Origin: Acidimicrobiia bacterium | Lineage (GTDB): Bacteria; Actinomycetota; Acidimicrobiia; Acidimicrobiales; Iamiaceae | NCBI GenBank assembly: GCA_019247975.1 | Contig: JAFBAD010000301.1 | Location: forward strand, 1 to 22,598 | Reading direction: 5' to 3' | Length of the DNA stretch: 22,598 nt | Shown here: positions 1-7,223 of the stretch, in pieces | Position numbering within the stretch: the first letter of the stretch is position 1 | How the letters are laid out: each line of letters begins with the position of its first letter | Program-made: the position numbers and the translations under genes | The notes under the pieces: generated by a model | Told to the model about the DNA's origin: nothing | What the model saw: the letters and a program-made list of their open reading frames with translations, nothing else | The model's database searches: none

Positions 1-1272
1 CACCGCCACGCCGTCCTTGACGCCGTCCGCCGCGAAGATGCGGGCCGCGTCCACCTGGTTGCGGCCACCCCACGCCCACGGCTGCTGGTACGGCGAGCTG
101 GGCGCGAACTGCACGAAGAGGATCAGCGACGCCGCCACGATCGACGCGACGATCCGGTGGTCGACGTTGACCCGGGTCACGCTGCGCCGCCCGATGCGGC
201 TGAGCGCGACCAGCCCGGCGACCGTGATCGGCACGACCGCGACCACCGCGAGCGCCGGCCCGAACGCACCCTCGGGCACGCCGGCCTCCGACGCGCCCTG
301 CACGGCCTGACCCCCTGCGATGCCGAGCACGAGGGGTGGCAGTGCCGGGATCAGCGTGCGGGGCGCGCTGAGCGAGAGGAAGAGGAGCGGTGCGAGCAGC
401 GCGACGACGATCGGCAGGCTGTCCTGCGCGAACAGGTCACCGAGCACCGCCGATGGATCGGTCAGCAGGTTCCGGGCCTCGGCCAGGGGCGCGGTCCCCG
501 ATGCGGCGAAGGACTGCGCGACGGTCAGCCCGGTCTGGGGCAGGTGCGGGTCGAGCACGATGACGCCGGCCACCGTCCAGCCGAGCCCGATCACGAGCGA
601 CGCCACACCCGGTCGCGTGTCGCCGTCGAGGATCGCCACCACGCCGATCGCCGCGACGGTCAGACCGAGGTCCGCGCGGCACATCAGGATCACCGCGATG
701 CAGATCCAGTAGCGGCCCCAGTGCGCCTGCCGGCGCCACAGCGCCGCGCCGGCGAGCGCCGGCACGGCCATCACCTCGGGGTGGAAGATGCTGAGGTTCG
801 CCGCGTGCACCGCGGGGGCGAGCGCGTACGCCGCGATCACCGCCGACGTGGTGCCGAGGCGCAGGTCGAACACGTCCCGGGCGATGCGCCACAGCGGCAC
901 GATCGCCAGGGACAGGGCGAGCGCCTGCGTGCCGCCGAGGAGCTGGGAGGTCGGGATCCAGCGGGTCAGCCAGAGCACCGGCAGCGCGATGAACGACCAC
1001 GGCTCGGTCACCAGGTTCGTGCCGGTCAGGCTGCTCACCGGCGCGTTCCCCTGTCGCACGTGCCAGGCGGCCTGGGTCCACTGCGACAGGCCCGCCCCGC
1101 CGTCGAGCTGGCGCACCACGGCGAGCGACATCGCCAGCAGGAGGACGAAGAGGCCGGCGGCCATGAGCCACGGCAGCGTGCGGTCGGCCCACTCCTGGTC
1201 GAGCCGGGCCTGCGCTCGCAGCGAGAGGGTGTCGAGGCGACGACGGAAGCCGGGTCGCCGGCGCTCGCTCAC
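1..1272 (-). CDS. DUF2079 family multi-pass membrane protein (3'-truncated by window edge)
   Basis: The 424 visible codons encode a polytopic membrane protein. A charged cytoplasmic start (SERRRPGFRRRLD) is followed by a first membrane segment (LPWLMAAGLFVLLLAMSLAVV) and then many more hydrophobic helices. The stretch around residues 75-180 carries features typical of DUF2079: a loop with NLVTEPWSF, a helix ending PLWRIARDVF, and the motif HAANLSIFHPEVMAVP. DUF2079 proteins are uncharacterised; they look like relatives of GT-C membrane glycosyltransferases, but no catalytic role can be assigned here. The GTG start overlaps the stop of the upstream SRAP gene in a GTGA tetranucleotide (1269-1272), so the two are probably translationally coupled. 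The frame is still open at base 1. Family assignment is good; function is unknown. Confidence 0.8.
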   Translation of the reverse strand, partial: MSERRRPGFRRRLDTLSLRAQARLDQEWADRTLPWLMAAGLFVLLLAMSLAVVRQLDGGAGLSQWTQAAWHVRQGNAPVSSLTGTNLVTEPWSFIALPVLWLTRWIPTSQLLGGTQALALSLAIVPLWRIARDVFDLRLGTTSAVIAAYALAPAVHAANLSIFHPEVMAVPALAGAALWRRQAHWGRYWICIAVILMCRADLGLTVAAIGVVAILDGDTRPGVASLVIGLGWTVAGVIVLDPHLPQTGLTVAQSFAASGTAPLAEARNLLTDPSAVLGDLFAQDSLPIVVALLAPLLFLSLSAPRTLIPALPPLVLGIAGGQAVQGASEAGVPEGAFGPALAVVAVVPITVAGLVALSRIGRRSVTRVNVDHRIVASIVAASLILFVQFAPSSPYQQPWAWGGRNQVDAARIFAADGVKDGVAV

Positions 1273-2000
1273 GCGCGCTCGAACAGGTCCTGCGGCGGTC
1301 CCGGCACCTCGTCGAGGAGCTGCGACCCCTGGTTGCGCACGTTGCTGACATCGGTGCTGACCGGCCGCAGGACCGTGACCGACGGCGGAGCGGGGACGAG
1401 CAGCTGACCGAGCGTCTCGAGGTCGTCGTTGTCGGGATCGAGCCAGGCGTCCCACGCCGACGGCGGCAGGATCACCGGCATCCGGTCGTGGATGCGGGCC
1501 ATCTCCTCGTTCGCCTCGGTGGTGATGATCGTCGCCGACCGCACCGGCTCCTCACCCTCGAGGTCGTTGCCGTCCGCGTCCTTCGGGCGCCACACCTCCC
1601 AGAGACCGGCGAACGCGTACGGCTCGTCGTCGGAGCGGTGCACGTAGTACGGCTGCTTCGCCTTGCGGCCCGGGACCCGCTGCCACTCGTAGAACCCGTC
1701 GGCCGGCACGAGGCAGCGGCGCTTGGCGAACGCCCGCTTGAACGCGTTGCTCCCGGACAGGGACTCGGCGCGTGCGTTGATCATCCGGTTGCCGACCTTC
1801 AGATCCTTCGCCCAGAACGGCACCAGCCCCCAGCGCCGGCGGGCCACCCGGCGCACCCCGCCGTTGTCGAGCACGACGTAGACGTCGTCGGTCGGCGCCA
1901 CGTTCCAGCTGGGCTCGATGACCTGCTCGGGGTACTCGTCGGCCGAGAAGTAGGCGGCGATCTCGTCCGGTGGCGACGATGAGACGAACCTCCCGCACAC
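1269..2000 (-). CDS. SOS response-associated peptidase (SRAP domain, YedK/HMCES family)
   Basis: This is a full-length 243-aa SRAP protein. The family crosslinks covalently to abasic sites in single-stranded DNA through the amino-terminal cysteine and protects them during replication. The sequence begins MCGRF, so Cys2 is exposed once Met is removed. The other conserved residues are present: WNVAPT (Asn33), the NARAES segment (Asn75, Glu79), Glu105 in FYEW, and His171 in IHDRMPVIL. The start is GTG at 2000. A TAGCTT hexamer (2013-2008) lies 7 nt ahead of it and there is no Shine-Dalgarno, which suggests a leaderless transcript starting inside the upstream Rieske gene's stop codon. It overlaps the DUF2079 gene by 4 bp. 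No LexA box was seen directly upstream, despite the family name. Confidence 0.95.
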   Translation of the reverse strand: MCGRFVSSSPPDEIAAYFSADEYPEQVIEPSWNVAPTDDVYVVLDNGGVRRVARRRWGLVPFWAKDLKVGNRMINARAESLSGSNAFKRAFAKRRCLVPADGFYEWQRVPGRKAKQPYYVHRSDDEPYAFAGLWEVWRPKDADGNDLEGEEPVRSATIITTEANEEMARIHDRMPVILPPSAWDAWLDPDNDDLETLGQLLVPAPPSVTVLRPVSTDVSNVRNQGSQLLDEVPGPPQDLFERA

Positions 2001-2010
2001 GCCGTGGAAG

Positions 2011-3048
2011 CTACTCGTCGGGTGTGACGCCCTCCGGCGGGTTGCTGGGGCCGCGGGCCGTCCTGACCATGTCGTGGAAGGCGCCGACGCTGTCCTCGTG
2101 GCGCGGTGAGAGGAGCCCCCACACGTACTCCCCCGCTTCTAGGTTGCGCTGCACCGCCTCGCAGATCGCCTGGTCCTCGAGGCACAACGTCGTCGAGCCC
2201 TCGATGGCGAGCCGGTTGCCCTCCATCGCCTCGCTGCTCGTGTCGGCGAACCAGTAGTCGAGGACCAGCCGGCAGCTCGTCGGCCCGGTGGGGACCCAGC
2301 GCTCCACGCTCATGCCGGCCTCGTAGAGGTTGACGGCCAGGTTGGGCCAGTGCCACAGCCACGTGCCGCTGGTGGTCGCCCCGGCCCGGGTCTGGACGGT
2401 GTGCCGCGCCCAGCCGTCGAACGCCTCGACCCTGTAGCTGCTCGGGTCGACCGTGCGGGTGAGGGCCGGGTGGACGAGGGGCACGTGGTAGCCCTCGAGG
2501 TAGTTGTCGCCGTAGGTCTTCCAGTTGCACGCGAGCTGGTGCTCGGCCCGATGGGCCGGTTGCCACGCCTCCATCGGGTGGCCCTCGCAGGCGTCCCCGA
2601 AGGCGCCGAGCCACTCGACGAGCGGCGGTCCGTCCGGCGCCAGCCGCACGAACAGGAGGCCGCGCCACTCCTCGGCGCAGATCGGGAGCAGGTCGAGCCC
2701 GGCGACCTCCGCGTCGGAGAGCCCCGAGTCACGCGCCGAGCGGAGCGCGCCGTCGAGGCCGTAGGCCCAGCCGTGGTACCGGCACACGAACGACCGCAGC
2801 GCGCCGCACCCGTCGTCGACGAGCGGACCGGCGCGATGCCGGCACACGTTGTGGAACGCCCGCAGCGCACCACTGCCGTCGCGCACCACCACGATCGGCC
2901 ATCCGGCGAGCTCCTCGGCGAGGTAGCCGCCCGGCGCGTCGACCGGTGCGGCGGGCCCGAGGCACTGCCACTCGGTGGCGAAGATGGCCCGCCGTTCGCA
3001 CCGGTGCGTCGCCGCCGACCAGTAGTCCGAGGCCGGCAGCGTCTGCAT
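2011..3048 (-). CDS. Rieske non-heme iron oxygenase, alpha subunit
   Basis: The 345-aa product has the two domains of a ring-hydroxylating oxygenase alpha subunit. The N-terminal Rieske [2Fe-2S] centre is visible as C69-x-H71 and C89-xx-H92 (CRH...CRYH). The catalytic domain has the mononuclear iron ligands in NYLEGYHVPLVHP (His188, His193), with Asp292 as the likely third ligand and Asp181 as the bridging acid. Size and motifs fit the monocomponent-type branch that includes choline and carnitine monooxygenases, but the substrate cannot be read from sequence. No reductase or ferredoxin partner is encoded nearby, so electrons must come from elsewhere. The ATG at 3048 was chosen because TACGCT sits 7 nt upstream (leaderless pattern); in-frame sequence further upstream has no start codon. 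Confidence 0.92.
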   Translation of the reverse strand: MQTLPASDYWSAATHRCERRAIFATEWQCLGPAAPVDAPGGYLAEELAGWPIVVVRDGSGALRAFHNVCRHRAGPLVDDGCGALRSFVCRYHGWAYGLDGALRSARDSGLSDAEVAGLDLLPICAEEWRGLLFVRLAPDGPPLVEWLGAFGDACEGHPMEAWQPAHRAEHQLACNWKTYGDNYLEGYHVPLVHPALTRTVDPSSYRVEAFDGWARHTVQTRAGATTSGTWLWHWPNLAVNLYEAGMSVERWVPTGPTSCRLVLDYWFADTSSEAMEGNRLAIEGSTTLCLEDQAICEAVQRNLEAGEYVWGLLSPRHEDSVGAFHDMVRTARGPSNPPEGVTPDE

Positions 3049-3055
3049 CCGCGGC

Positions 3056-3061
3056 AGCGTA
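3056..3061 (-). promoter_or_regulatory. Putative -10 element (TACGCT) of leaderless Rieske oxygenase mRNA
   Basis: TACGCT matches the actinobacterial -10 pattern TANNNT. It ends 7 nt before the ATG at 3048, where transcription would begin at the start codon itself. No Shine-Dalgarno is present. Confidence 0.5.
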
Positions 3062-3117
3062 CGACGAGTCCTCCAGATCCCTGACCGCACAGGGTGCAGA
3101 TGGGAAGATCGACGCCG

Positions 3118-3498
3118 ATGTCGATGAGCTACCCGGGCGGCCGCGTCCCGCGCTTGGGCGATCGCAAGGCGGTCGACCAGTCGGGTCAGCTCGTCGTGAA
3201 GCGCCAGGGTCGGTTCGGCCGGGTCAAGGAGATCGTGATCCCGGTGCACATCCTCGACGTGTCGATCAGCGGCGCGTCGCTCCGGGCCGGCCGCGAGGAG
3301 GAGATCACCCCGAAGCAGCTCGCGCTGCTCGACGTCGGTGGCGACACGGGCAACGTGCGGGTGATCTGGATGCGGCCCGAGGACGAGAGCCACGTCGCGC
3401 TGGGCGTGCAGTTCCTCGACCCCCGGCCGGCCTTCCTGCCCACGCTCTACCGGTGGCTCGGGCGCGAGACCGCCCTCGGCCCGCTCGACGAGGGCTGA
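3118..3498 (+). CDS. PilZ-like domain protein
   Basis: This 126-aa cytoplasmic protein resembles a single PilZ domain, the family that binds cyclic di-GMP. The second c-di-GMP motif (D/N-x-S-x-x-G) is present as DVSISG (Asp47, Ser49, Gly52). The C-terminal beta-strand pattern (VRVIWMRPED...VALGVQFLD) is also typical. The first motif, RxxxR, is not exact: the arginine-rich segment KRQGRFGR (residues 29-35) sits at the right place but with different spacing, so ligand binding is uncertain. The ATG at 3118 is preferred because a GGAAGA sequence lies about 8 nt upstream; GTG 3094 and ATG 3100 are in-frame alternatives. It is transcribed divergently from the Rieske gene. No flagellar or pilus genes are in view. 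Confidence 0.6.
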   Translation: MSMSYPGGRVPRLGDRKAVDQSGQLVVKRQGRFGRVKEIVIPVHILDVSISGASLRAGREEEITPKQLALLDVGGDTGNVRVIWMRPEDESHVALGVQFLDPRPAFLPTLYRWLGRETALGPLDEG

Positions 3499-3514
3499 GC
3501 CCGACGGATTCCGT

Positions 3515-3543
3515 GGGATCCGGTCCGCCCGCCCACCGATCCC
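3515..3543 (+). terminator. Possible hairpin terminator after the PilZ-like gene
   Basis: GGGATCCGGT (3515-3524) pairs with ACCGATCCC (3535-3543) with one bulged C and a 10-nt loop, 17 nt after the PilZ-like stop codon. There is no T-tract, so intrinsic termination is uncertain. Confidence 0.3.
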
Positions 3544-3701
3544 GTGGTCAGCCTAGGATTTCTCCCTCGAATCCCTCACAACGGCGGTGACTGACCCGAC
3601 TGCATGGGGGTGTGATGACGGTCGTGACCGGTCACGTTCTCTCAGGCGGAGCTGCTGGGGACGTGGCCGGTCATCTCCCACGCCGATCACGCCCGTGGGG
3701 A

Positions 3702-3938
3702 TCAGCTCTCGGCGGGGATGAAGACGTAGCGCCAGGCGTCACGAGGGCCGTCGTCCTCGAGCACGTACGTGCCGCCCTGCTCGGCCACCTCGAGCTGGGG
3801 CGGGAAGGTCTCGACCCGGCTGACCGAGGGGCCGCCCTCGCACACGACGAAGAAGCGGTCGCCCTCGCGCAGCACGGCCGCCTCGCCGCTCTGGTCGTAC
3901 CAGTCGGGCGAGTGCCGAGGGCCCTCGGCCCGCTTCAC
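3702..3938 (-). CDS. Small conserved-looking hypothetical protein (78 aa)
   Basis: A 78-aa soluble protein with no recognised domain. It is rich in acidic and aromatic residues, with alternating hydrophobic patterns (DRFFVVCEGG, GGTYVLEDD, DAWRYVFIPAES) suggesting a small beta-sheet fold. The GTG start overlaps the stop of the upstream kinase gene as GTGA (3935-3938), which supports both the start choice and translational coupling. It is the last gene of the three-gene cluster that begins at the LexA box near 4670. Composition is coding-like, but the function is unknown. Confidence 0.7.
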   Translation of the reverse strand: MKRAEGPRHSPDWYDQSGEAAVLREGDRFFVVCEGGPSVSRVETFPPQLEVAEQGGTYVLEDDGPRDAWRYVFIPAES

Positions 3939-4489
3939 CCCACCGACCCCTCGGCCAGGCCGCGGCGGACGATCTCGTCCACCGTCTCCTCCGCGGTCTG
4001 GTCCGACGTGTCGAGCCACAGCCCGATCCGCGGCGTCGCCTCCCGCAGCCCTCGGTCCATGGCGGCGATGCCGCTCATGTCGTCGCGGTACGCGGTCTTG
4101 CCCCGACCCGCCTCCCGCTCGGCGACCGCATCCGTGCCCGGCGCGAGGACCACGACCACGAGCGGCCGCCGGGTGATCGACGCCACGTACGGCTCGAGCA
4201 CCTCCCCCACCACCACATCCTGGACGACCACCGAGAAGCCCGCGTCGTGGTATGCCTCCGCGGTCGCGGCACCGAGCCGGTAGCGCAGCCGCAGCTGGTC
4301 CCAGGCCTCCGCGCTCGGCTCGGCGGTCATCTCCTCCCGCCCGCTCACGACCATGCGCCGGAACACGTCGCCCTTCACGTGCACGCCGCGGTCGAAGCGC
4401 TGCGCGAGCGCCTCGGCGACGGTCGACTTGCCGGCCGCCGGGATGCCGGTGACGAGCACGATCGGCTGCGCGTCGAGGAGGCCGGCCAC
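3935..4489 (-). CDS. P-loop kinase / AAA_33-type ATPase
   Basis: The 184-aa product is a small P-loop phosphotransferase. The Walker A motif is GIPAAGKS (residues 15-22), followed by a substrate-lid pattern (VHVKGDVFRRMV) like that of AAA_33 and chloramphenicol phosphotransferase-type kinases. The hydrophobic strand of the Walker B region is FSVVVQDVV. The C-terminal half has the arginine/aspartate-rich region typical of small-molecule kinases. Substrate is unknown; nucleotides, sugars or antibiotics are all used in this superfamily. GTG 4489 is chosen because AAGGGG lies 8 nt upstream; the reading frame extends further but overlaps the 51-aa gene ahead of it. It is the middle gene of the cluster downstream of the LexA box. 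Confidence 0.85.
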   Translation of the reverse strand: MAGLLDAQPIVLVTGIPAAGKSTVAEALAQRFDRGVHVKGDVFRRMVVSGREEMTAEPSAEAWDQLRLRYRLGAATAEAYHDAGFSVVVQDVVVGEVLEPYVASITRRPLVVVVLAPGTDAVAEREAGRGKTAYRDDMSGIAAMDRGLREATPRIGLWLDTSDQTAEETVDEIVRRGLAEGSVG

Positions 4490-4494
4490 GAGCG

Positions 4495-4650
4495 CTACCC
4501 CTTGCGTTGGGCGCGCTCGAGCTCGACGAGCGCTTCGTAGAGCCAGCCGACCACCTCGTTCGACTGGCGCTCGTCGAGCCCGAGCCCGGAGTGGGACGCG
4601 GCCAGGGAGCGCTGCAGGTTCAGGATCTTCCAACTCGGAGGGAGTGCCAT
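4495..4650 (-). CDS. Small hypothetical protein (51 aa), first gene behind a LexA/SOS box
   Basis: A 51-aa soluble, mostly helical protein (MALPPSWKILNL...VGWLYEALVELERAQRKG) with no recognised family. The ATG at 4650 has no Shine-Dalgarno. Instead TACGGT (4662-4657) lies 6 nt before the ATG, which is the leaderless pattern seen at other starts in this window. A consensus SOS box sits immediately upstream of that element. The kinase gene starts 5 bp after its stop codon, so it probably heads a three-gene operon. The coding call rests on composition, promoter position and tight packing. Confidence 0.7.
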   Translation of the reverse strand: MALPPSWKILNLQRSLAASHSGLGLDERQSNEVVGWLYEALVELERAQRKG

Positions 4651-4656
4651 GACCGC

Positions 4657-4662
4657 ACCGTA
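4657..4662 (-). promoter_or_regulatory. Putative leaderless -10 element (TACGGT) of the SOS-box cluster
   Basis: TACGGT ends 6 nt before the ATG at 4650. The LexA-box palindrome ends 1 nt upstream of it, so a bound repressor would block RNA polymerase. Confidence 0.5.
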
Positions 4663-4663
4663 G

Positions 4664-4677
4664 CGAACATGTGTTCG
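4664..4677. promoter_or_regulatory. LexA/DinR SOS box
   Basis: CGAACATGTGTTCG matches the Gram-positive/actinobacterial LexA consensus CGAACRNRYGTTCG at every defined position, with perfect CGAAC...GTTCG arms. It fills the 29-bp gap between the aldo/keto reductase stop (4680) and the 51-aa gene start (4650). It directly abuts the -10 element for the minus-strand cluster. LexA repression relieved by DNA damage is the expected control; this is inference from the site. Confidence 0.75.
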
Positions 4678-4679
4678 CC

Positions 4680-5639
4680 TTACCAGGCGTAGGCCTCGGG
4701 CGCCGTGCCGCCCGGGCCGGGGAAGATCTTGTCGATCCGGCTCAGCACGTCGTCGTCGAGGCTGATGTCGAGTGCGTGTACCGCCCCGTCGAACTGCTCC
4801 ATCGTGCGGGGGCCGACGATCGGCGCGGTCACCACCGGGTTGGCCAGCAACCAGGCGACCGCGACGTCGGCGGGCCGCTCGCCCAGCTCCGCGCACAGGC
4901 CCTCCCACGAGTCGAGCTGGTCACGGAACCAGTCGGCTGCGCCCCGCATGCCGTCCTCGGCGCGGCGGCCGTCGCCCTGGCCGACCGAGCCGGCCAGCAG
5001 CCCGCCGCCGACCGGGCTCCACGGCAGGAGACCCACGCCGTATGCCTCGCACGCAGGGACGACCTCGAGCTCGACCATCCGGGTCTTGAGGTTGTAGAGG
5101 CTCTGCTCGGAGACGAGCCCGAACGACCCCCGGCGCTTGGCCGCCTCGTTGGCGGCGGCGATGTGCCAGCCGGCGAAGTTCGAGCTGCCGACGTAGATGA
5201 CCTTGCCCTGCGCGACGAGCAGGTCCATCGCCTGCCACACCTCCTCCCACGGCGTGCCCCGATCGACGTGGTGCATCTGGTAGAGGTCGATGTGATCGGT
5301 CTGCAGGCGGCGCAGGCTGGCCTCGCACGCATCACGGATGTGGCGGGCCGAGAGCTTCGAGTCGTTGGGCCAGTCCCCCGCCACGTTCCCGAACACCTTG
5401 GTGGCGAGCACGACCTTCTCGCGCCGCCCGCCGCCCTGCGCGAACCAGCGGCCGACGATCTGCTCGGTCTCGCCGCCGCCGTAGCCGTTGGCGGTGTCGA
5501 AGAAGTTGATGCCGGCTTCGAGCGCCGCATCCATGATCGCGAAGCTGTCCGCTTCGCTCGTGCGCGGACCGAAGTTCATCGTGCCGAGGCACAGCGGGCT
5601 CACGAGCAGGCCGGATCGTCCGAGGTGGCGGTAGTCCAT
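4680..5639 (-). CDS. Aldo/keto reductase
   Basis: A full-length 319-aa NADPH-dependent oxidoreductase with the (beta/alpha)8 aldo/keto reductase fold. The catalytic tetrad is visible: Asp in NFFDTANGYG, Tyr of the same segment, Lys in VLATKVF, and His in LYQMHHVD. The cofactor-binding C-terminal part includes VGSSNFAGW and PIVGPRTMEQ. It resembles the YajO/Tas-like subgroup of general stress or sugar-related reductases; the substrate is unknown. ATG 5639 is chosen because TATGGT (5652-5647) precedes it by 7 nt; ATG 5651 would overlap that element. It is divergent from the alpha/beta hydrolase across only 36 bp. Confidence 0.93.
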   Translation of the reverse strand: MDYRHLGRSGLLVSPLCLGTMNFGPRTSEADSFAIMDAALEAGINFFDTANGYGGGETEQIVGRWFAQGGGRREKVVLATKVFGNVAGDWPNDSKLSARHIRDACEASLRRLQTDHIDLYQMHHVDRGTPWEEVWQAMDLLVAQGKVIYVGSSNFAGWHIAAANEAAKRRGSFGLVSEQSLYNLKTRMVELEVVPACEAYGVGLLPWSPVGGGLLAGSVGQGDGRRAEDGMRGAADWFRDQLDSWEGLCAELGERPADVAVAWLLANPVVTAPIVGPRTMEQFDGAVHALDISLDDDVLSRIDKIFPGPGGTAPEAYAW

Positions 5640-5646
5640 GCGAGGG

Positions 5647-5652
5647 ACCATA
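5647..5652 (-). promoter_or_regulatory. Putative leaderless -10 element (TATGGT) of the first aldo/keto reductase
   Basis: TATGGT fits TANNNT and lies 7 nt upstream of the ATG at 5639. It is back-to-back with the opposite-facing TACGGT at 5664-5669. Confidence 0.45.
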
Positions 5653-5663
5653 GGGCTGCTCGC

Positions 5664-5669
5664 TACGGT
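5664..5669 (+). promoter_or_regulatory. Putative leaderless -10 element (TACGGT) of the alpha/beta hydrolase
   Basis: TACGGT lies 6 nt ahead of the GTG at 5676. It is the same hexamer and spacing as in the SOS-box cluster, and there is no Shine-Dalgarno. Confidence 0.45.
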
Positions 5670-5675
5670 CGGCTC

Positions 5676-6248
5676 GTGCTCGCAGACGGTCGTCTCGACC
5701 TCGTCGTGCCCGATGGTGCGGAGGTCGGCGTGCTCGTGCTGCACCCGCATCCGGACTTCGGGGGCGACCGGTTCAACCCGGTGGTCGATGCGATCTTCCG
5801 GGCCGCCGTCGCAGCGGGCTGGGCGGCGATCCGCTTCGACTTCTCGACCAGCGACGCGCCGCTGGCGGTGGCCGAGGCCGAGGACGCGCTCGGCCGCCTG
5901 CCCGGCGCGATCCCGCTCGCGGTGGCCGGCTACTCGTTCGGCGGCAGCATCGCCACCCAGGTGCTCGACCCACGGATCGTGCAATGGGTGCTCGTCGCAC
6001 CGCCGCTGACGCTGCTGCCCCTCTCCACCGACGCGATCGCCGCCGATCCGCGACCGAAGCTCGTGCTGTCCCCGACCGAGGACCAGTACTGCCCGCCGGC
6101 GAGCGCCGCCGAGGCGACTGCCGGCTGGACGGCGACCTCGCTCGAACCGGTCGAGGGTGCGGACCACTTCCTCGCCGGTGCGGCCCGCGGCGTCGCTGAC
6201 CGCACAACGCAGACCATCCAGTCGACCCTCGATCGGAGCCAACGATGA
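5676..6248 (+). CDS. Alpha/beta hydrolase fold protein
   Basis: A 190-aa small serine-hydrolase-like protein. It contains VLVLHPHPDFGGDRFNPVV near residue 20, where HPHP...GG forms the oxyanion region. The nucleophile elbow is GYSFGG, with Ser as nucleophile. The late acid/histidine pair is suggested by SPTEDQYCPP and GADHFL. The length and HPHP-GG pattern match the small YcjY/KANL3-TEX30-like hydrolases; the substrate is unknown. GTG 5676 was chosen from the leaderless -10 hexamer 6 nt upstream. The stop overlaps the ATG of the second aldo/keto reductase (ATGA, 6245-6248), so the two genes form an operon. Confidence 0.85.
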   Translation: MLADGRLDLVVPDGAEVGVLVLHPHPDFGGDRFNPVVDAIFRAAVAAGWAAIRFDFSTSDAPLAVAEAEDALGRLPGAIPLAVAGYSFGGSIATQVLDPRIVQWVLVAPPLTLLPLSTDAIAADPRPKLVLSPTEDQYCPPASAAEATAGWTATSLEPVEGADHFLAGAARGVADRTTQTIQSTLDRSQR

Positions 6249-7219
6249 AGTACGCCAAGCTCGGACGGACCGGACTCACCGTCTCGCGGATCTGCCTCGG
6301 CTGCATGAGCTACGGCGACCCGGCCCGGGGGAACCATCCGTGGTCGCTCGACGAGGAGGCGTCCCGGCCGTTCTTCGAGCGGGCGCTCGAGCACGGGATC
6401 AACTTCTTCGACACCGCGAACGTGTACTCGGACGGATCGAGCGAGGAGATCACCGGCCGCGCCATCGCCGCCCTCACCGACCGCGAGGACGTGGTCATCG
6501 CCACCAAGGTCCACGGGCGCATGCACGAGGGCGCGAACGGCGGTGGTCTGTCGCGCAAGGCGATCATGCGGGAGATCGACGCCAGCCTCCGCCGGCTCGG
6601 CACCGACTACGTCGACCTCTACCAGATCCACCGCTGGGACCACCGCACGCCGATCGAAGAGACCCTCGAAGCGCTGCACGACGTGGTGAAGGCGGGCAAG
6701 GCCCGCTACATCGGCGCGTCGTCGATGTACGCATGGCAGTTCGCGAAGGCGCTCTACCTCGCGGACCTGCACGGCTGGACCCGCTTCGTCAGCATGCAGG
6801 ATCACTACAACCTGCTGCACCGCGAGGAGGAGCGCGAGATGCTGCCGCTCTGCGCGGATCAGGGCATCGGTGTCATCCCGTGGAGCCCGCTGGCGCGGGG
6901 ACGGCTGACCCGGGACTGGGACGAGACGACCGCCCGCTCCGAGACCGACGAGTTCGGACGTGCGCTCTACTCCGCGCCGTCGGACCGAGAGGTCGCAGAA
7001 CGGGTCGCGTCGGTCGCGCAGGACCGGGGCGTGTCGCGTGCGCAGATCGCGCTCGCGTGGATGCTGGGCAAGGACGTCGTCACGGCGCCGATCATCGGCG
7101 CCACCAAGCAGCAGCACCTCGACGACGCGGTCGCGGCGGTCGACCTCGAGCTGTCCGACGAGGAGATCACGACGCTCGAGGAGCCGTACGAGCCGCACGG
7201 CATCGTCGGCTTCGCCTGA
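6245..7219 (+). CDS. Aldo/keto reductase (YajO-like)
   Basis: A 324-aa NADP-dependent aldo/keto reductase. The catalytic tetrad is Asp and Tyr in NFFDTANVYSDG, Lys in VIATKVHG and His in LYQIHRWDH. The cofactor-binding end reads APIIGATKQQH. The segment MQDHYNLLHREEEREMLPLC and the overall length are typical of the YajO subgroup, for which a role in 1-deoxyxylulose phosphate or general carbonyl metabolism has been proposed; the substrate here is unknown. It is translationally coupled to the preceding hydrolase by ATGA and converges with the FGE gene, whose stop lies 4 bp away. It is a paralogue of the reductase at 4680-5639 but clearly diverged, so this is not a recent duplication. Confidence 0.93.
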   Translation: MKYAKLGRTGLTVSRICLGCMSYGDPARGNHPWSLDEEASRPFFERALEHGINFFDTANVYSDGSSEEITGRAIAALTDREDVVIATKVHGRMHEGANGGGLSRKAIMREIDASLRRLGTDYVDLYQIHRWDHRTPIEETLEALHDVVKAGKARYIGASSMYAWQFAKALYLADLHGWTRFVSMQDHYNLLHREEEREMLPLCADQGIGVIPWSPLARGRLTRDWDETTARSETDEFGRALYSAPSDREVAERVASVAQDRGVSRAQIALAWMLGKDVVTAPIIGATKQQHLDDAVAAVDLELSDEEITTLEEPYEPHGIVGFA

Positions 7220-7223
7220 GCGC

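Noticed and set aside
157..1407. Long plus-strand open frame opposite the DUF2079 and SRAP genes
   Set aside because: Arg/Gly/His-rich composition typical of antisense frames in high-GC DNA; the minus-strand DUF2079 and SRAP reading has clear family motifs.
3612..4283. Plus-strand open frame opposite the kinase cluster
   Set aside because: Antisense shadow of the minus-strand kinase and 78-aa gene; no motif.
4671..5675. Upstream extension of the alpha/beta hydrolase frame
   Set aside because: It runs antisense to the whole aldo/keto reductase and reads as shadow sequence; the -10 element and GTG at 5676 set the real start.
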